NCBI GenBank assembly: GCA_039707655.1 | Contig: CM077674.1 | Location: forward strand, 239,741,904 to 239,805,903 | Direction: 5' to 3' | From: Elymus sibiricus | Taxonomy: Eukaryota > Streptophyta > Magnoliopsida > Poales > Poaceae | Length of the DNA: 64,000 nucleotides | Shown: one piece after another, positions 36,001 to 46,036 of the stretch | Position numbering within the stretch: position 1 is the stretch's first letter | Layout: each line of letters begins with the position of its first letter | Notes under the pieces: model-generated | Databases searched by the model: none | Seen by the model: only the letters and a program-made list of their open reading frames with translations | What the model was told of the DNA's origin: nothing | Position numbers and translations under genes: made by a program

Positions 36001-36600
36001 AGCGTGAAACTCAAGCGGGTCACCTTGGGATCGCAACCGTCATACAATGGAGTCTTCGAGTCTACTTGCAGTTGCGCCAGCTTGGCCTCCTCTCTAGAAA
36101 CAACTCTTTTGCTAGTCGTATTCTTGCGAAGCAGTTCTTTAACATGAGGGTCATGCACGACTGAACTTAGCAGCGTCGAAGACTACGGTCTGTCCTCTGC
36201 CTCTTCTCCAGCATGTTCGGACTCTTCTTCGTCGTGTCCGGAATCTTCTCCGCCACTATGTCCAGACTCTTCCCTACCACCATGTCCGGCGCCATCGTCA
36301 TCTTCGGGTCGATCGGTCATCTGTTCATCTAGCCCCATGTCATTATTATTGCCGGCCATGTGGACGTCCTCATCATCATCTTCACTTATCCACCGAGTAT
36401 AGCTATCCATAAAACCATTCATGAACAGGTGCGCCTTCAAAGTGCCACCCTCAAAGGGGTCCAAAATGACTCCTTCTTTGCATCTTGTACACGGACATCT
36501 AATCCTAGTCTGATTATTTGCATACATGTCCATCACCGCGGATTGCAAGTATCGCTCAGCCTTACTTCCACTCACCTTCATGATCGACTGTGCGGTAATA
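33052..36600 (-). pseudogene. CACTA transposase (TNP2/Transposase_21 type), broken
   Basis: Starts around 36590 (MKVSGSKAERYLQSAVMD), just after a splice-acceptor-like TTACCGCACAG; an open frame extends to 36734. The transposase-associated domain follows, with IRCPCTRCKEG and MDSYTRWISE. Next come a region with Cys pairs (CPVCNVSRYKKAKK), the TNP2 core (LGASTDGMDPFG; WPVFVWMYNLPPW; CHGYYGCMRC; HCLDQMHIMKNVLESLLGT; GMKSHDCHVMIMQ), a DUF4218-like segment (MYFPPAFFDVMVHLSVHI) and a DUF4216-like C-terminus (YGRVEEIWELDYAG). The whole runs in one register with stops at 36183 TAG, 35571 TAG, 35547 TGA, 34305 TAA, 33948 TAG and 33609 TAA, then a frameshift near 33570. The enzyme would cut at the CACTA ends. 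No introns are needed in this stretch. Confidence 0.92.
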
Positions 36601-36643
36601 TGCAAAAGGATTATAAACAAAAGACATGCATGCATCAAAGTCA

Positions 36644-36760
36644 TACAAAAATTTGGCATGACCTTGCTTAAAAATAGGACATATCGAGTTTGCTTGAAAT
36701 TTGCTGAAAAAGAAATAAATCGACAATTCGGCAATACATAAGGAACTCAGGGGCATGTCA
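36644..36760 (-). repeat. Transposase leader copy of the hairpin arm
   Basis: The plus-strand sequence ATTTGGCATGACCTTGCT, then AGGACATATCGAG, TTGAAATTTGC and ATTCGGCAATACATA, aligns in order with the right arm of the inverted repeat at 31590-31683. I estimate about three quarters of positions match. It lies upstream of, or in a first intron or leader of, the transposase gene. Confidence 0.75.
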
Positions 36761-36939
36761 CTTGCACAAATCCCTCCATATCGCAAACACACATATTCCC
36801 ATGTTGCAAAGCACAACCTTTTACTCACCTATCCCGAGAGAGATCGAGCATGGTTAAATGAGGAGGCCTTTGCTACCTTTTGGGATCGAAAGTGGGGCTA
36901 GCTAGCTTGATCTAGTTGTTTTGGAGGAGAGATTACTCT

Positions 36940-37235
36940 AGCTAACTAGTGGAGAGGGAGAGAGATGAGATAGCTAGCTATGACACAAATCTAGGAGTGG
37001 GCCATGTATGGAAGGAGGGAGAGCCAAATAAATGAGGAAGATAGAGAAAAGAGACCATTTATGGAGGAGAATTAATGGTGGTGGGGGCATTAATGGGGGA
37101 GAGAAGAGAGGTAGAAGGAAGAGAGAAGGAGGGCAATAATGGTGGAAGAGTGACTTAGAGGAGAGGGGAAAGGAGGGAGAGGGCAAAGGGGGGAGGAAGG
37201 GGGAGGGGGAGAGGGGGTGGGTGAAAAGGTGACAG
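36940..37235. repeat. Purine-rich tract at the right end of CACTA
   Basis: GGAGAGGGAGAGAGATGAGA and related GA/GGA-rich sequence, directly inside the right subterminal repeats. It has the same arrangement as the internal tract at 32271-32600. Overlapping Pro/Ser-rich frames on the minus strand are low-complexity artefacts. Confidence 0.75.
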
Positions 37236-37239
37236 CCTC

Positions 37240-37583
37240 ACGCTTAGGAGTAGTGCTGGTTCTACGCCGCGCTACTACTACTATATTACTAGTAGCGCGG
37301 GATTCAAGCGGCGCCACTACTAAGTGGGCCCCACTTTGTAGTAGCGTCCCTAAAAAGCAACGCGCTAATGTTAATAACTTAGCAGTAGCGCTGTATTTTG
37401 CCCGACGCTACTACTACAGCTAGCGTCGGTGGGCACGTTGGGGACCACTTAGCAGTAGCGCTGCATATATTTCCAGCGCTACTGCTAAGCCTTTACTTGT
37501 AGCCCGGGTCTAATCCCACGTTACTGCTAATTAGCAGCAGCGCTGGCATTTTTCCAACGCTACTAATAATATTCTACCTATAA
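37240..37583. repeat. Right subterminal repeat region of CACTA
   Basis: Motifs TAGTAGTGCTGG, GCGCTACTACTA, TAGCAGTAGCGCTG and CCAGCGCTACTGCTAA in both orientations, matching the left and internal blocks. Confidence 0.85.
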
Positions 37584-37600
37584 GCTTTTCCCTAGTAGTG
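37584..37600 (-). repeat. Right terminal inverted repeat of CACTA
   Basis: GCTTTTCCCTAGTAGTG, the inverted match of the left end at 26664-26680. Confidence 0.95.
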
Positions 37601-37603
37601 GTA
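37601..37603. repeat. Target-site duplication GTA (right) of CACTA
   Basis: Matches 26661-26663. Confidence 0.9.
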
Positions 37604-38863
37604 GGTCCTTCTCGTCTTCATGCCCGTGCTCATCACCATCGTCATTTCCCCCTTTGTTATTAAAATTTGCAAGTATCGGTGGGAGAATGTTGACAGGACC
37701 TTCGAAACACAAGAAGGTAAATTAGTACGGGGATAACTCACATGCATGGCAATAAATGAGACTAGCATAGCATGATACAGTACCAAGTTATGATACTATG
37801 CATTGTGAATGTAGTATCATACTCCCTCTATCCATCTATATAATTTATTTTTCAAGGCTAACTTTCACCCCATGTTAGAGCAATAATATATGAAATGCAA
37901 GTTACATAAAGCATACCATCAAAACGTAAAAGTAGCTTCCAATGATATAATTTTCACATTATACATTTCATATATTATTATTCTTATCAATAGTCAAAGG
38001 CAATCTCGAAAAATGCATTAGGCCCTATATATGGATGGAGGTAATATGCATGATACTAGTATCATGCATTCCAACTAGGCAATTATGATGATGTGGCAAC
38101 AAATAGAGTCTTCTATGACACCAACATATGAGGAAGACAGACGCACCAAAAGAAAAAGGATCCTTTGCAAAAACAGTGGTAGCAAACACAAGATGCTCGA
38201 ATTGAATTGCATCACAGTACACATCCGTACCGAGAAACTGGTTTTTCAGCAATGCCCATCGAGGTGAAAAAGTAGGGACAATAATAAGCTTGTCAAAGAT
38301 AGCGACAACATAATAGTCCCTATAATCCCAAGAGCCCGTGGGAACTCGACAAATTGCTATCTTCTATAGATGACAGTGACCATGATCGTATTTGAACGTA
38401 TGTCGAGTATCGGTGTGCTCAACCTCATGGCAGTCTGAGATTTTTGGAAGTACAATCCGCTGACGAGTGTACACATTCACAAGCTCCCACTGGTAGTCGT
38501 ACCCAATATAAACAACCCAATCTCCAGTTGCCCTAGCCCAGGCCTTATTCATAAGCGATGGCATCTTAACATCACATGGATCATTATCAAACGGCATCAA
38601 CTTGCACAAGGCGAGCTCTCTGTCATCCCCGAGCAAGGAAGGGTCATAGCGAAGAATGTAGGGAGATCAAACCACTCTTGAACCCTTGGATTGTTTGTAA
38701 TGATCTTATTTGTTGAGTCGAGAATGTTCTTGGATGAACCTGCCATGCTAGCCGCGGTGATGATGTCGCACCGATCAATGACTTCCTCCACCACGTCATC
38801 TTTCAGATCGGTGCAAGAATAGGGTTGGGTCATGTGTCTTCCCTCCATTGAGAAGACGAACAA
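37604..38863 (-). pseudogene. F-box/DUF295-like host gene, 5' part
   Basis: Reads leftward from an ATG at 38863, or more likely the later ATG in MEGRHMTQPYSC. An F-box-like helical segment (DLKDDVVEEVIDRCDIITAA) follows. A one-base frameshift near 38665 then leads to YDPSLLGDDRELALCKLMPF and the DUF295-type WVVYIGYDYQWELVNVYTRQ. A TAG at 38364 stands where a Gln is expected (CHL, stop, KIAICRVPTG). After GTDVYCDAIQFEHLVFATTV comes a probable intron (donor near 38143, acceptor TTTCGAAG ending at about 37700) that holds a Stowaway MITE. A last short exon, NILPPILANFNNKGG with an acidic stretch, runs into the CACTA target site. The frame continues across it into 26663-26170. F-box proteins select substrates for SCF ubiquitin ligases; with two lesions besides the insertion, this copy is a pseudogene. 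Confidence 0.75.
37822..38041. mobile_element. Stowaway-type MITE in the host intron
   Basis: About 220 bp with imperfect inverted ends: CTCCCTCTATCCATCTATAT at the left, and the complement of CCTCCATCCATATATA at the right. It is flanked by TA on both sides (37820-37821 and 38042-38043), the Stowaway/mariner target. The interior is AT-rich with partial self-complementarity (AATATATGAAATG and CATTTCATATATT). Confidence 0.8.
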
Positions 38864-41800
38864 TGGCAGAAGGAAGGGTCAAGCCAAATTGAGGGAGAAA
38901 GAGCGTGCAACAGCAGTTCCAAATTGAGAGGGGAATACAAAGAGGCGGTGGATGGTTGCCATGATATAGGAAGAGGCGAGTGGGGAGCAGACGGTTGCCA
39001 CTGTATATGAAGAGGCGACCCGGCCTACATTGACGTCCATTCGGAAATTATGCAAAAGGACTTACCGTCTTCTCACTGACACGTTGGAACGTGACAACAT
39101 GTCAACGAAACATGGTTTGTCATTTCTCATGCAAAATGCGACCGGGCCGCGTTATTTCTCGACTTTTTTTAATGGCGCCCCATTAAATTTTGAAGCATTA
39201 CTACACGTCGTCCTGATTTATTAGGCCGGAAGTTTTAGGAGAGAGAAAAATGATGTTTTGACATGCACACTATCCATTGGGTACATGCATGCAGGAGAGA
39301 GAAAAAGTGCATGCATGTGTTTGTAGGAGGGTATGAAGGGTGCATGAGTCCTCACTAGCTTAACACAAATACACTAGGAGCATGCATGAAGAGGGATGCT
39401 GAGATGAGCATGCAAGAAGAGGGAACAACTAAGCTGAGATGAGAATGCGACCAAACGATAACCCGGGCAGAAGGCGGAGAAAATATAAACTACTCTACCA
39501 CTAGAATAGTACCCGGACGAAGTAATATATATAGGCTGAAGCTTCAGCGCTTGCTTGCTAGGGCTGCCCATTTGCTTCTGACAATATCACCCTCTCTAGA
39601 TCTAAAAAAGACGGCAGTAGCCACTCTCTCTCCCTCCTCACCAATGGCCATAGTTCCGGCCTGATCACGTCCGCCGGGGAAGAGGAGGACATGCACTGAT
39701 GACAAGGCCATCCTCTCAGACCTAGCACCGGCACGGGATGGCCTCCTTCCCCAAGCTCGCTGCCGTAGTGTGGGCGGAGGACAACAACCATGAGTGAAGC
39801 CACTTCCCGCTGACCCTCGGGTATGCTACCTCTTTTTGAACCATATCCTTGTTCTATTGCCTCATCTGCCCATGTCGCTGCATGCGGATCTTTTTCCATT
39901 GCCCCATCTCCACAAGTTAATAGCCTCTGGCCATGCATGCGAAAACCTTAATTTGCACTATTAAAGGAAACCCTACTTTCATGCAAACTAATCCATGTAT
40001 GGGTTGTAAGGAAAGAAAGGGGAGAAAGTAGTACTACTGTACTAGAAAAGACTGAGTATCAACCTGCATCTTGGTTGGAAAGGGGAAAAGCAGTAGCTCA
40101 GGAACGAGTCTCTTCTCTCTTGGTTGAAAAAGGAAAGAAAGGCAGACAATGCAATAGAGAATGGATTAGGAAAAAGGTGGCTAAAGAGAACAAAAAGGGA
40201 CGTAATCCAGACATGCTACTTGGATATTTCAGGGTTAGCTCCTGAATGTAGATCTATTAAAGATTTTGAGCAAAGGCATTCTAATGATGTTTCATAGTCA
40301 GTATACCTATGATGAAACTTGTTACCTTTAGATTTTGCGTAGTTAATGCTTCTAGAATTCTTCTAATGCTAGCTTATAGAAATCTGTTAAGTAAAACTAT
40401 TCTACTGTACCCCGCAATAAAAAAACTATTCTGCTATTGCCCTAGCCACATGATTAGTGTATAGTTTAACTATTTGAATGGTGTTGCACTAGTCTATGGA
40501 CATATATAAGGTGTGGCTAGCTTTCCCAGATACGTGCTCAAGAAAACTACCACCTCTCGTTCTAAATGCAAGACATTTTGGTACTTTAAATTGAACTGCC
40601 AAAACATCTTATATTAAGGAACAGAGGTTTTACAATTCTTCCAATTATGCTGGCAAAGCTAGTCACTCCTTTGCTAAAATTAATGTTCAGTATGCTATCG
40701 GAGGAGGTCTGCATTTTAGTCTCTATTGCCTATTGATTACATATCTAATATGATGATGTAATGATAAGTCAATTTTTTTTGTACAGTGTCACCCAAATGT
40801 AAAGGCGGTGATGGCATTATATTTTAGTTGTACTACACAAAAAATTCTTAAAAGAAGAGGAAAGGTCAGGAAAGGCTCAGTTTTTCAGAAAATACTATGT
40901 ATGCCTTCCTGACACGTCGTTGTTGCCTTCTTTTCCCATTAAGATATTTGGGATTCTTATATTTGTGAGTCTATGCTTCATCAAATGGTGCCAGTTTTAT
41001 AGTAATGGTGCTACCAAAATGAAGATATGAGACACTGATTATCTAACCCTTTAACATATTTGTGCAAACAGATGTCAGCTCGTTGCTATTTGGCAATCAA
41101 ACACAAGGAGCACAATTTTTGTGGAACTGCACAAAAGAATTGGATAGTCACTGCATGCTGTGCCATTTGACAATAGACACAAAAGGATTGGATAGTCACT
41201 GCATGGACAACACAAAAGTTGTATGGTACTATTTATTAGCCAACACTAGGTGCTTCATTGCCCTAGTCTGATTATCCCATGGGCATCATCTTGCCAAACT
41301 TATAGTTGTATTCCGAAAATAATCTCGCCGTGTGATCAACAGATGACCAACACATATTTCAGTGAATGTTCCTCCTTTATTTGTGGTTGGGGAAACCACT
41401 TATGTTTGCAAGAGGAAATGTAGACCCAGAGCATTTGTCTTTCACCGTGAACTGAATGTTGGCCCAAAGAAACATCCATGTTAGTATTAAGAACAGATTT
41501 TTTTCCTGATTTGTACTTTATGAACTAAATATTGTTTATGATCTGTGAATTATTGAGATGCATAAACATGTTGATCTTATGTATGGGAATCTTACTACAG
41601 TAGTTGATTGTAAATTTTGGCTATTAATGTGAACATATTGCAAAGCCAGGCCTGGGAGCTTCGTGTGAACATTTGTAACGGATCGGCTCTTACGACTATG
41701 CACATCAGTTCCTTTTTCTCTTCGCTCTGTGTTTACAAGTTACTAGCAGTTACTTATTTCTCTTTGCTCAGTGTATACAAGTTACTTATCAAGTACTAGC

Positions 41801-42254
41801 TATCCTACTACACTCCTGGCAGTTTCATTTGCGACGCAAAATCCAGTGGTGGCAGTTTCTAGAATAAAAATGCCTTCCTCTGAAGAAACTGACATGTTAT
41901 TCTAAAGAAAATGCCATGCGAACCTGAAGAAACTGCCAGCAAAAACGTTCGCAAATGCGTTCTCTCCCAGCGAACGTTCACAAGGTATTGTGATCCTACA
42001 CGTACACTATCCGACCAACTCGATCCTACACGAATAACCAGCGGACACGCACATACCTCATATTGTTGAATCGAGGGCACTGGTTTGACCATCATGCCGA
42101 TGTGCGACCCAGCACGGATGGGACACACCACTGACGGGTCGGGACAACACAGTAGTAATTTCAACTTTGCCACCTTTCCTCTGCAAGCCATGCCTACTTA
42201 TGTATTGAATATCGATGACAGTCGCATTTCTCGTGACATTCCGGTTTACCTACC
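38864..42254. other. Intergenic DNA 5' of the host pseudogene
   Basis: No gene recognised. Two adjacent near-copies of a phrase at about 38940-39015 (TTGCCATGATATAGGAAGAG and TTGCCACTGTATATGAAGAG) form a short tandem repeat. GCATGCATG-rich sequence occurs at 39280-39390. The part 39500-41650 repeats sequence from 1600-2650. The rest to the Tat LTR is AT-rich with no coding signal. Confidence 0.6.
39500..41650 (+). repeat. Segment duplicated from or with 1600-2650 (copy B)
   Basis: Shares ordered landmarks with 1600-2650 in the same orientation (ATCACGTCCGCC, CATGCRGATCTTT, GTGGAACTGCACAAAA, TTGAGATGCAT), but is about twice as long. The extra length lies between about 39960 and 41050. Within it, GGATAGTCACTGCATG occurs twice at about 41140-41205, a short tandem duplication. 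Confidence 0.6.
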
Positions 42255-42259
42255 ATCCG

Positions 42260-43145
42260 TGTTGGGGGAGTACGACCATCTATGGGGCCACGGGGCCCCT
42301 TTTTGTAGTTCGGCGAGGGGGCGTTTCGGTTTGCACGAAGAGCAGAGTCACCAGTGCGCGTGCGAGGGAGATTTTTACCCTGGTTCGGGCTGCTGAGAAG
42401 CGTAATACCCTACTCCTGCCTTGGTTGTATTATGAGCGTTTGAGCTCAAGCACAATGAGGTTTCTTTCTCAGCAAGGTGCCGGGGAAGATGACCACGCGC
42501 GTGTAGGTGCATCTAGCAGTCGAATCCCTCTAAAGGTTGCCTCGGTCCTCCTTTTATAGCTCAAGGGGTAACCACAGTGGCAAAATAGACAATTGCATGC
42601 TGATTAGATAGCTATAGTGCTATCAAACCTAACTCTGCCGAAGCAGGACAAAGGTAATGAATGTGCCATTAGGTGTCACGTTGTGGTGAACCTCGGCAAG
42701 CTCTGCATGCGCCAGGTGGGCCGGCGGCCCAGTTACCTCTTATTTGCTTGACACACCTCCAGGACGGGTGTCACTGATCTACTTCAGATGCCGGAGGAGC
42801 TGCCACGTGCCCTGACAAGGTCTGCTACCGCGCCTGCCCGCTTGGCACCTCAAAGATGGGACGTGCGTTCGCTGCTATGGTGGAGCGGTGGTTGTGGTTT
42901 TGCCAGGCTTGGCTTTGGCGGGCGGGCGCTTGCCGGGCCTGGTCTTGCCGGCAATTGTAGCCACAGTCTTCCCATAGCACCTTCTGACGATCTTGGTAAT
43001 ACGTCTCCTTAGTAGTCTTGGTGGGTTGAGCATTGTCTTGAGTCCTTGTTGTCGTAGGCCATGTCGGGTGCTGGCTGCCGGGAGGCTGCCACTGTCTGCG
43101 CATAAGTCAGGGGTATGATATACCCACGGTTTTCATACACCGACA
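42260..43145 (-). repeat. 3' LTR of Tat-type element
   Basis: On the minus strand it starts TGTCGGTGTATGAAAACCGT at 43145, directly after the purine tract. It ends at 42260 with GTACTCCCCCAACA. About 886 bp. The outer end is judged from TG...CA and typical sequence only, because the second LTR is outside the window and no TSD can be checked. Confidence 0.75.
42550..42559 (-). promoter_or_regulatory. TATA box of Tat LTR
   Basis: CTATAAAAGG on the minus strand, about 590 bp into the LTR in its sense direction. Confidence 0.65.
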
Positions 43146-43165
43146 GGAGCCCCCGGGCCTGGGCC
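43146..43165 (-). other. Polypurine tract of Tat-type element
   Basis: GGCCCGGGGGCTCC on the minus strand, directly before the LTR start at 43145. Confidence 0.75.
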
Positions 43166-43392
43166 ATACACGCGTCGGAAGCGTGGTTGGGTCGGGCCCA
43201 AACAATGCGCAGACGCGTGGCAGGGATTCTCGGAGGCGAATCCTGGGGCAGTTTCCCTTTTGCGCGCCTCCCACGATGCGCGTTTAATGCGGGTCATGGG
43301 AGTCATGCATATCGGGGGCGGTTCTGTGATGGTGCGCCTGTAACGAGCGCTGTCAAATCCACCAGTGAAGAGCCAGCCCCTTCGCGCCTTCC

Positions 43393-43401
43393 CCATAAAA
43401 A
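43393..43401 (+). promoter_or_regulatory. Possible TATA box for the antisense gene
   Basis: CATAAAAAG on the plus strand, between the LTR and the antisense frame, in front of a pyrimidine-rich stretch suitable as a leader. It would give the antisense gene its own promoter outside the LTR. This is inferred from position and motif only. Confidence 0.45.
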
Positions 43402-43439
43402 GGCGAATGCGAAGAGGCGCTGCTCATTCACTTCCTTCT

Positions 43440-44832
43440 CTCCGCCGCATCCTCTTCTTCCTCTTGCTCTGAACCAATCTTGCCATCCCAGCCACCGCAG
43501 TCGCCCGTTCCACTCTCAGCCCCCGCCCCACCATTGGCTTCCCCTGAGCTCGATAGCACCCAAGAAAGCGGGTGAGAAGGTCAGGAAGGCCCCCAAACCT
43601 GTCGATCCTGAGGTGGAGGAGAGGAAGGCGGCCCTGGATCAAAAGCGACACGAGAATGTACTTTTCTTGCCAACGAATTTGGACGGCAACACCTTGATCG
43701 CGAGGTACGCATACATGTGGGGGAAGGACACAAAGGACCACAAGGCCCCCGTGGTGCTCCCTGGCGTTGTTCCCAGGTGCCCGTCCAATTCATACCCATT
43801 CTTCTGCGCATATTTTTACTGTGGCCTGGTTCCTCCATTCTCCGATTTCTTCATCGAGATGATGGACTCTTATGGGTTCCGGCTGCTGGATTTCGCCCCC
43901 AATGCCGTGACGACAATGTCGGTTTTTGCACAATTGTGCGAGAACTTTGTCGAGGTAAATCCCAATGTGGATCTGTTCTGCCACTTCTACTACCCCCGCG
44001 GCAAAGGCGACGCGCTCTCGAGGAGTGTGACGTGGATTCCCCGAGCCAACTCCAAAGAAGAGTACCTCCCCAGCAAGTTCCACCTGAAGTGGGAGGAATG
44101 GTGGGGAGATTGGTGCTGGATCAAGGATGAGGGAGCCCCCAGTTTCTGCCGGCCGCGCCAGACAAAGATTGTGCGTGGCAACGATTGGAGCAATTTTGGC
44201 CCCACCGACGCCAAACTACGCCCAACATTAAACCGAATCGCCCGTCTCAGGGCCGCCGGGCTGGCCATCAAAAGAGTGGGCGTCAATTTCCTCTGGCAGT
44301 GAATCGCGCCACTGCAGAAGAGGTAGAGGCCCACATAGGACTACAAGGGCTCTGCCGACATCATGCGGCTCAACCCAGGGCCCGCCAGCAACCTCACCTC
44401 CATGGCGCATGGCTGGCTTTGCCATTAGTTGTTCCAGAGGTCTGGCAAGTTCGACTTGCCGGCCAAAGTCATCCCTCTGCACATCAACTCTACTCGAGAC
44501 TACATCCTGCAGGTGATGCCAGACTGCTCCGCCAAGGGGGTGGAGAGATTGTGGGACCTGCCCTCGTTGGAGGACGAGATGACATTGGCCTCCAACTTGA
44601 CTGAGGTGGCCAAGCACAAGGAGGACGACCTCATCTGCCCCACCACCCGAGCGGAGTTATCGCACATCACCGCCAGGGTCACGGAGGCCAAGCTTGCCGG
44701 GCAAGTCGACAGTTTCGTAGCCCTAGCCCTTGGGGAAGAGGAGGAAGAGGAGGAGGAAGACGAGGATGATGAGGATGAGGAGGACAAAGACGAGGATGAG
44801 GACGAAGAGAGCGATGAGGAGGAGGTCCCCAA
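43440..44832 (+). pseudogene. Tat antisense ORF, part 1 (gypsy-type transposon domain)
   Basis: The frame is open from about 43115, but the protein probably begins after 43440; no clear start codon is seen. Residues from PKKAGEKVRKAPKPVD lead into YPFFCAYFYCGLVPPFSDFF, EMMDSYGFRLLDFAPNAV and NVDLFCHFYYPRG, the pattern of the putative gypsy-type transposon domain (PF04195) that plant Gypsy elements encode on the antisense strand. The frame ends at a TGA at 44300. After further stops a shifted frame continues (SGKFDLPAKVIPLHINSTRD) into a pure Glu/Asp run of over 30 residues coded by GAG/GAC/GAT repeats (about 44738-44826). The younger LTR element interrupts it there. Function unknown; part 2 is at 55127-57728. 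Confidence 0.75.
44828..44832. repeat. Target-site duplication CCCAA (left)
   Basis: Precedes the TG at 44833 and matches 55122-55126. Confidence 0.95.
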
Positions 44833-46007
44833 TGTAACATCCCCGGCATCACACTACAGTAATCCTCCACTAATAGTACCCATGTCATCGTGATCACTAA
44901 GCTAATATGCCACTTGTCCAAAATCATAGACAAATTCCCATTTGAAATGCATGTCAAATAATTACTTCATCTGTCATGCAATCAAAATAGTTCATTATTT
45001 GGCAGATATTCTCTAAATATTTTTCATGTTGAAACCAACATTTTTGGAATTCCCAAATTGCCCCTGGAAATTATTTCAGTGGTCCAGTAGCATTTATTTT
45101 GGTCCTTCCTTTTTCTAAAAATGCTTAAGCATTTCCAAGTGCCCTGAAACTTTTTGTGCAGCACCACAATGTTATGCTGGATTTTTATGACAATTTTCCC
45201 TCTTAGCAAAACTCATTTGATAGCTCAAATAAAATGCAAACAGGAGCTATTTCTTTTATCAGAAAAGGAAAAGGAAAGACCTGGCCACCACAGCCCAGCC
45301 CAACTCACCTGCTCCTCCCCCCGTGTCGTCGCCTCCGCATCCGGCGCGCGTACGACGCCGCTCGCCGCCTGCCACGGCGATGGAGCAGGTGGGTCGAGGA
45401 GATAAGGCGGCCCCGTCCATCTCCTCTGGTCGCTATCGCCCTCACTCCCCTCTCCCCCTCTCACGCGCTCGCTCGCTCCCTCCGTTTCCTCTCTGCTCAG
45501 GCGCGGCCGATGTCGCGCGCCAGTCAGATCCGCGGCCACCGGCGCCGCTCCGACCCCTCCTGCTGTCCAGGAGAGACGCCGTCGTCCGCCCGTTCTCCTG
45601 GAGCCATCAGGTGGAGCCAGGAACCCCCGCTGACGCCGAACGACGCCGCCCTCTCCCGCCTCTGTCTCCGGCGACCGGCGCCGCCTCCGTCGACTCGCTG
45701 CGCTACTAAGCTTTCGACGGCTTTACGTAGCCGCTCGGTGAGCCTCACCTTCCCCTGCCTTCTCTCCCAAGCCGCCGTGGTCTCTCTAGCAAGCTCGCCG
45801 CATCACCGCGCCATGGCCGTACTCTGCTCGCCGCCGCGGCTCGTGCCGTCGGCGCCACGGTCCGCCCCCGCCCGCGAAACCTCCGTGAATGGATGCGCGC
45901 GAGCTAGGGGAACCCGCTGGTGCCCTCCGTTAGACCCACCGCCGCCCGTAGCTCCGCTCCGGCGATGCTCTCGCCGCGTAGCGCTGCTGCTGAAACTGCT
46001 GCTGCCG

Positions 46008-46036
46008 CGCTACAGTAACATTCAGTTACTGTAGCG
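46008..46036 (+). repeat. Perfect 12-bp palindrome in 5' LTR
   Basis: CGCTACAGTAAC and its exact complement around the five bases ATTCA. The copy in the 3' LTR is at 52037-52065. Confidence 0.9.

Larger units (their letters stand above)
26664..37600 (-). mobile_element. CACTA (En/Spm) DNA transposon, complete ends, dead genes
   Basis: A 10.9-kb element. Its ends share CACTACTAGGGAAAAGC (17 bp) in inverted orientation, with a 3-bp GTA duplication. Subterminal regions are packed with short inverted GCAGTAGCGC/GCGCTACTGC-type motifs, as expected for transposase binding. Two genes run leftward: a TNP2-like transposase (right half) and a second gene with Ulp1-protease-like features (left half), the usual pair in grass CACTA elements. 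Both have several in-frame stops and at least one frameshift. The insertion splits a host F-box-like gene. Unusually, a third block of subterminal-type motifs lies inside the element at 32620-32800, behind a purine tract, just as at the right end. Confidence 0.95.

Noticed and set aside
45234..46034. Open frame of 266 codons rich in Pro, Arg and Ser, repeated at 51539-52063 and nearby
   Set aside because: Lies in the GC-rich part of both LTRs; several overlapping frames are open on both strands, as expected from base composition.
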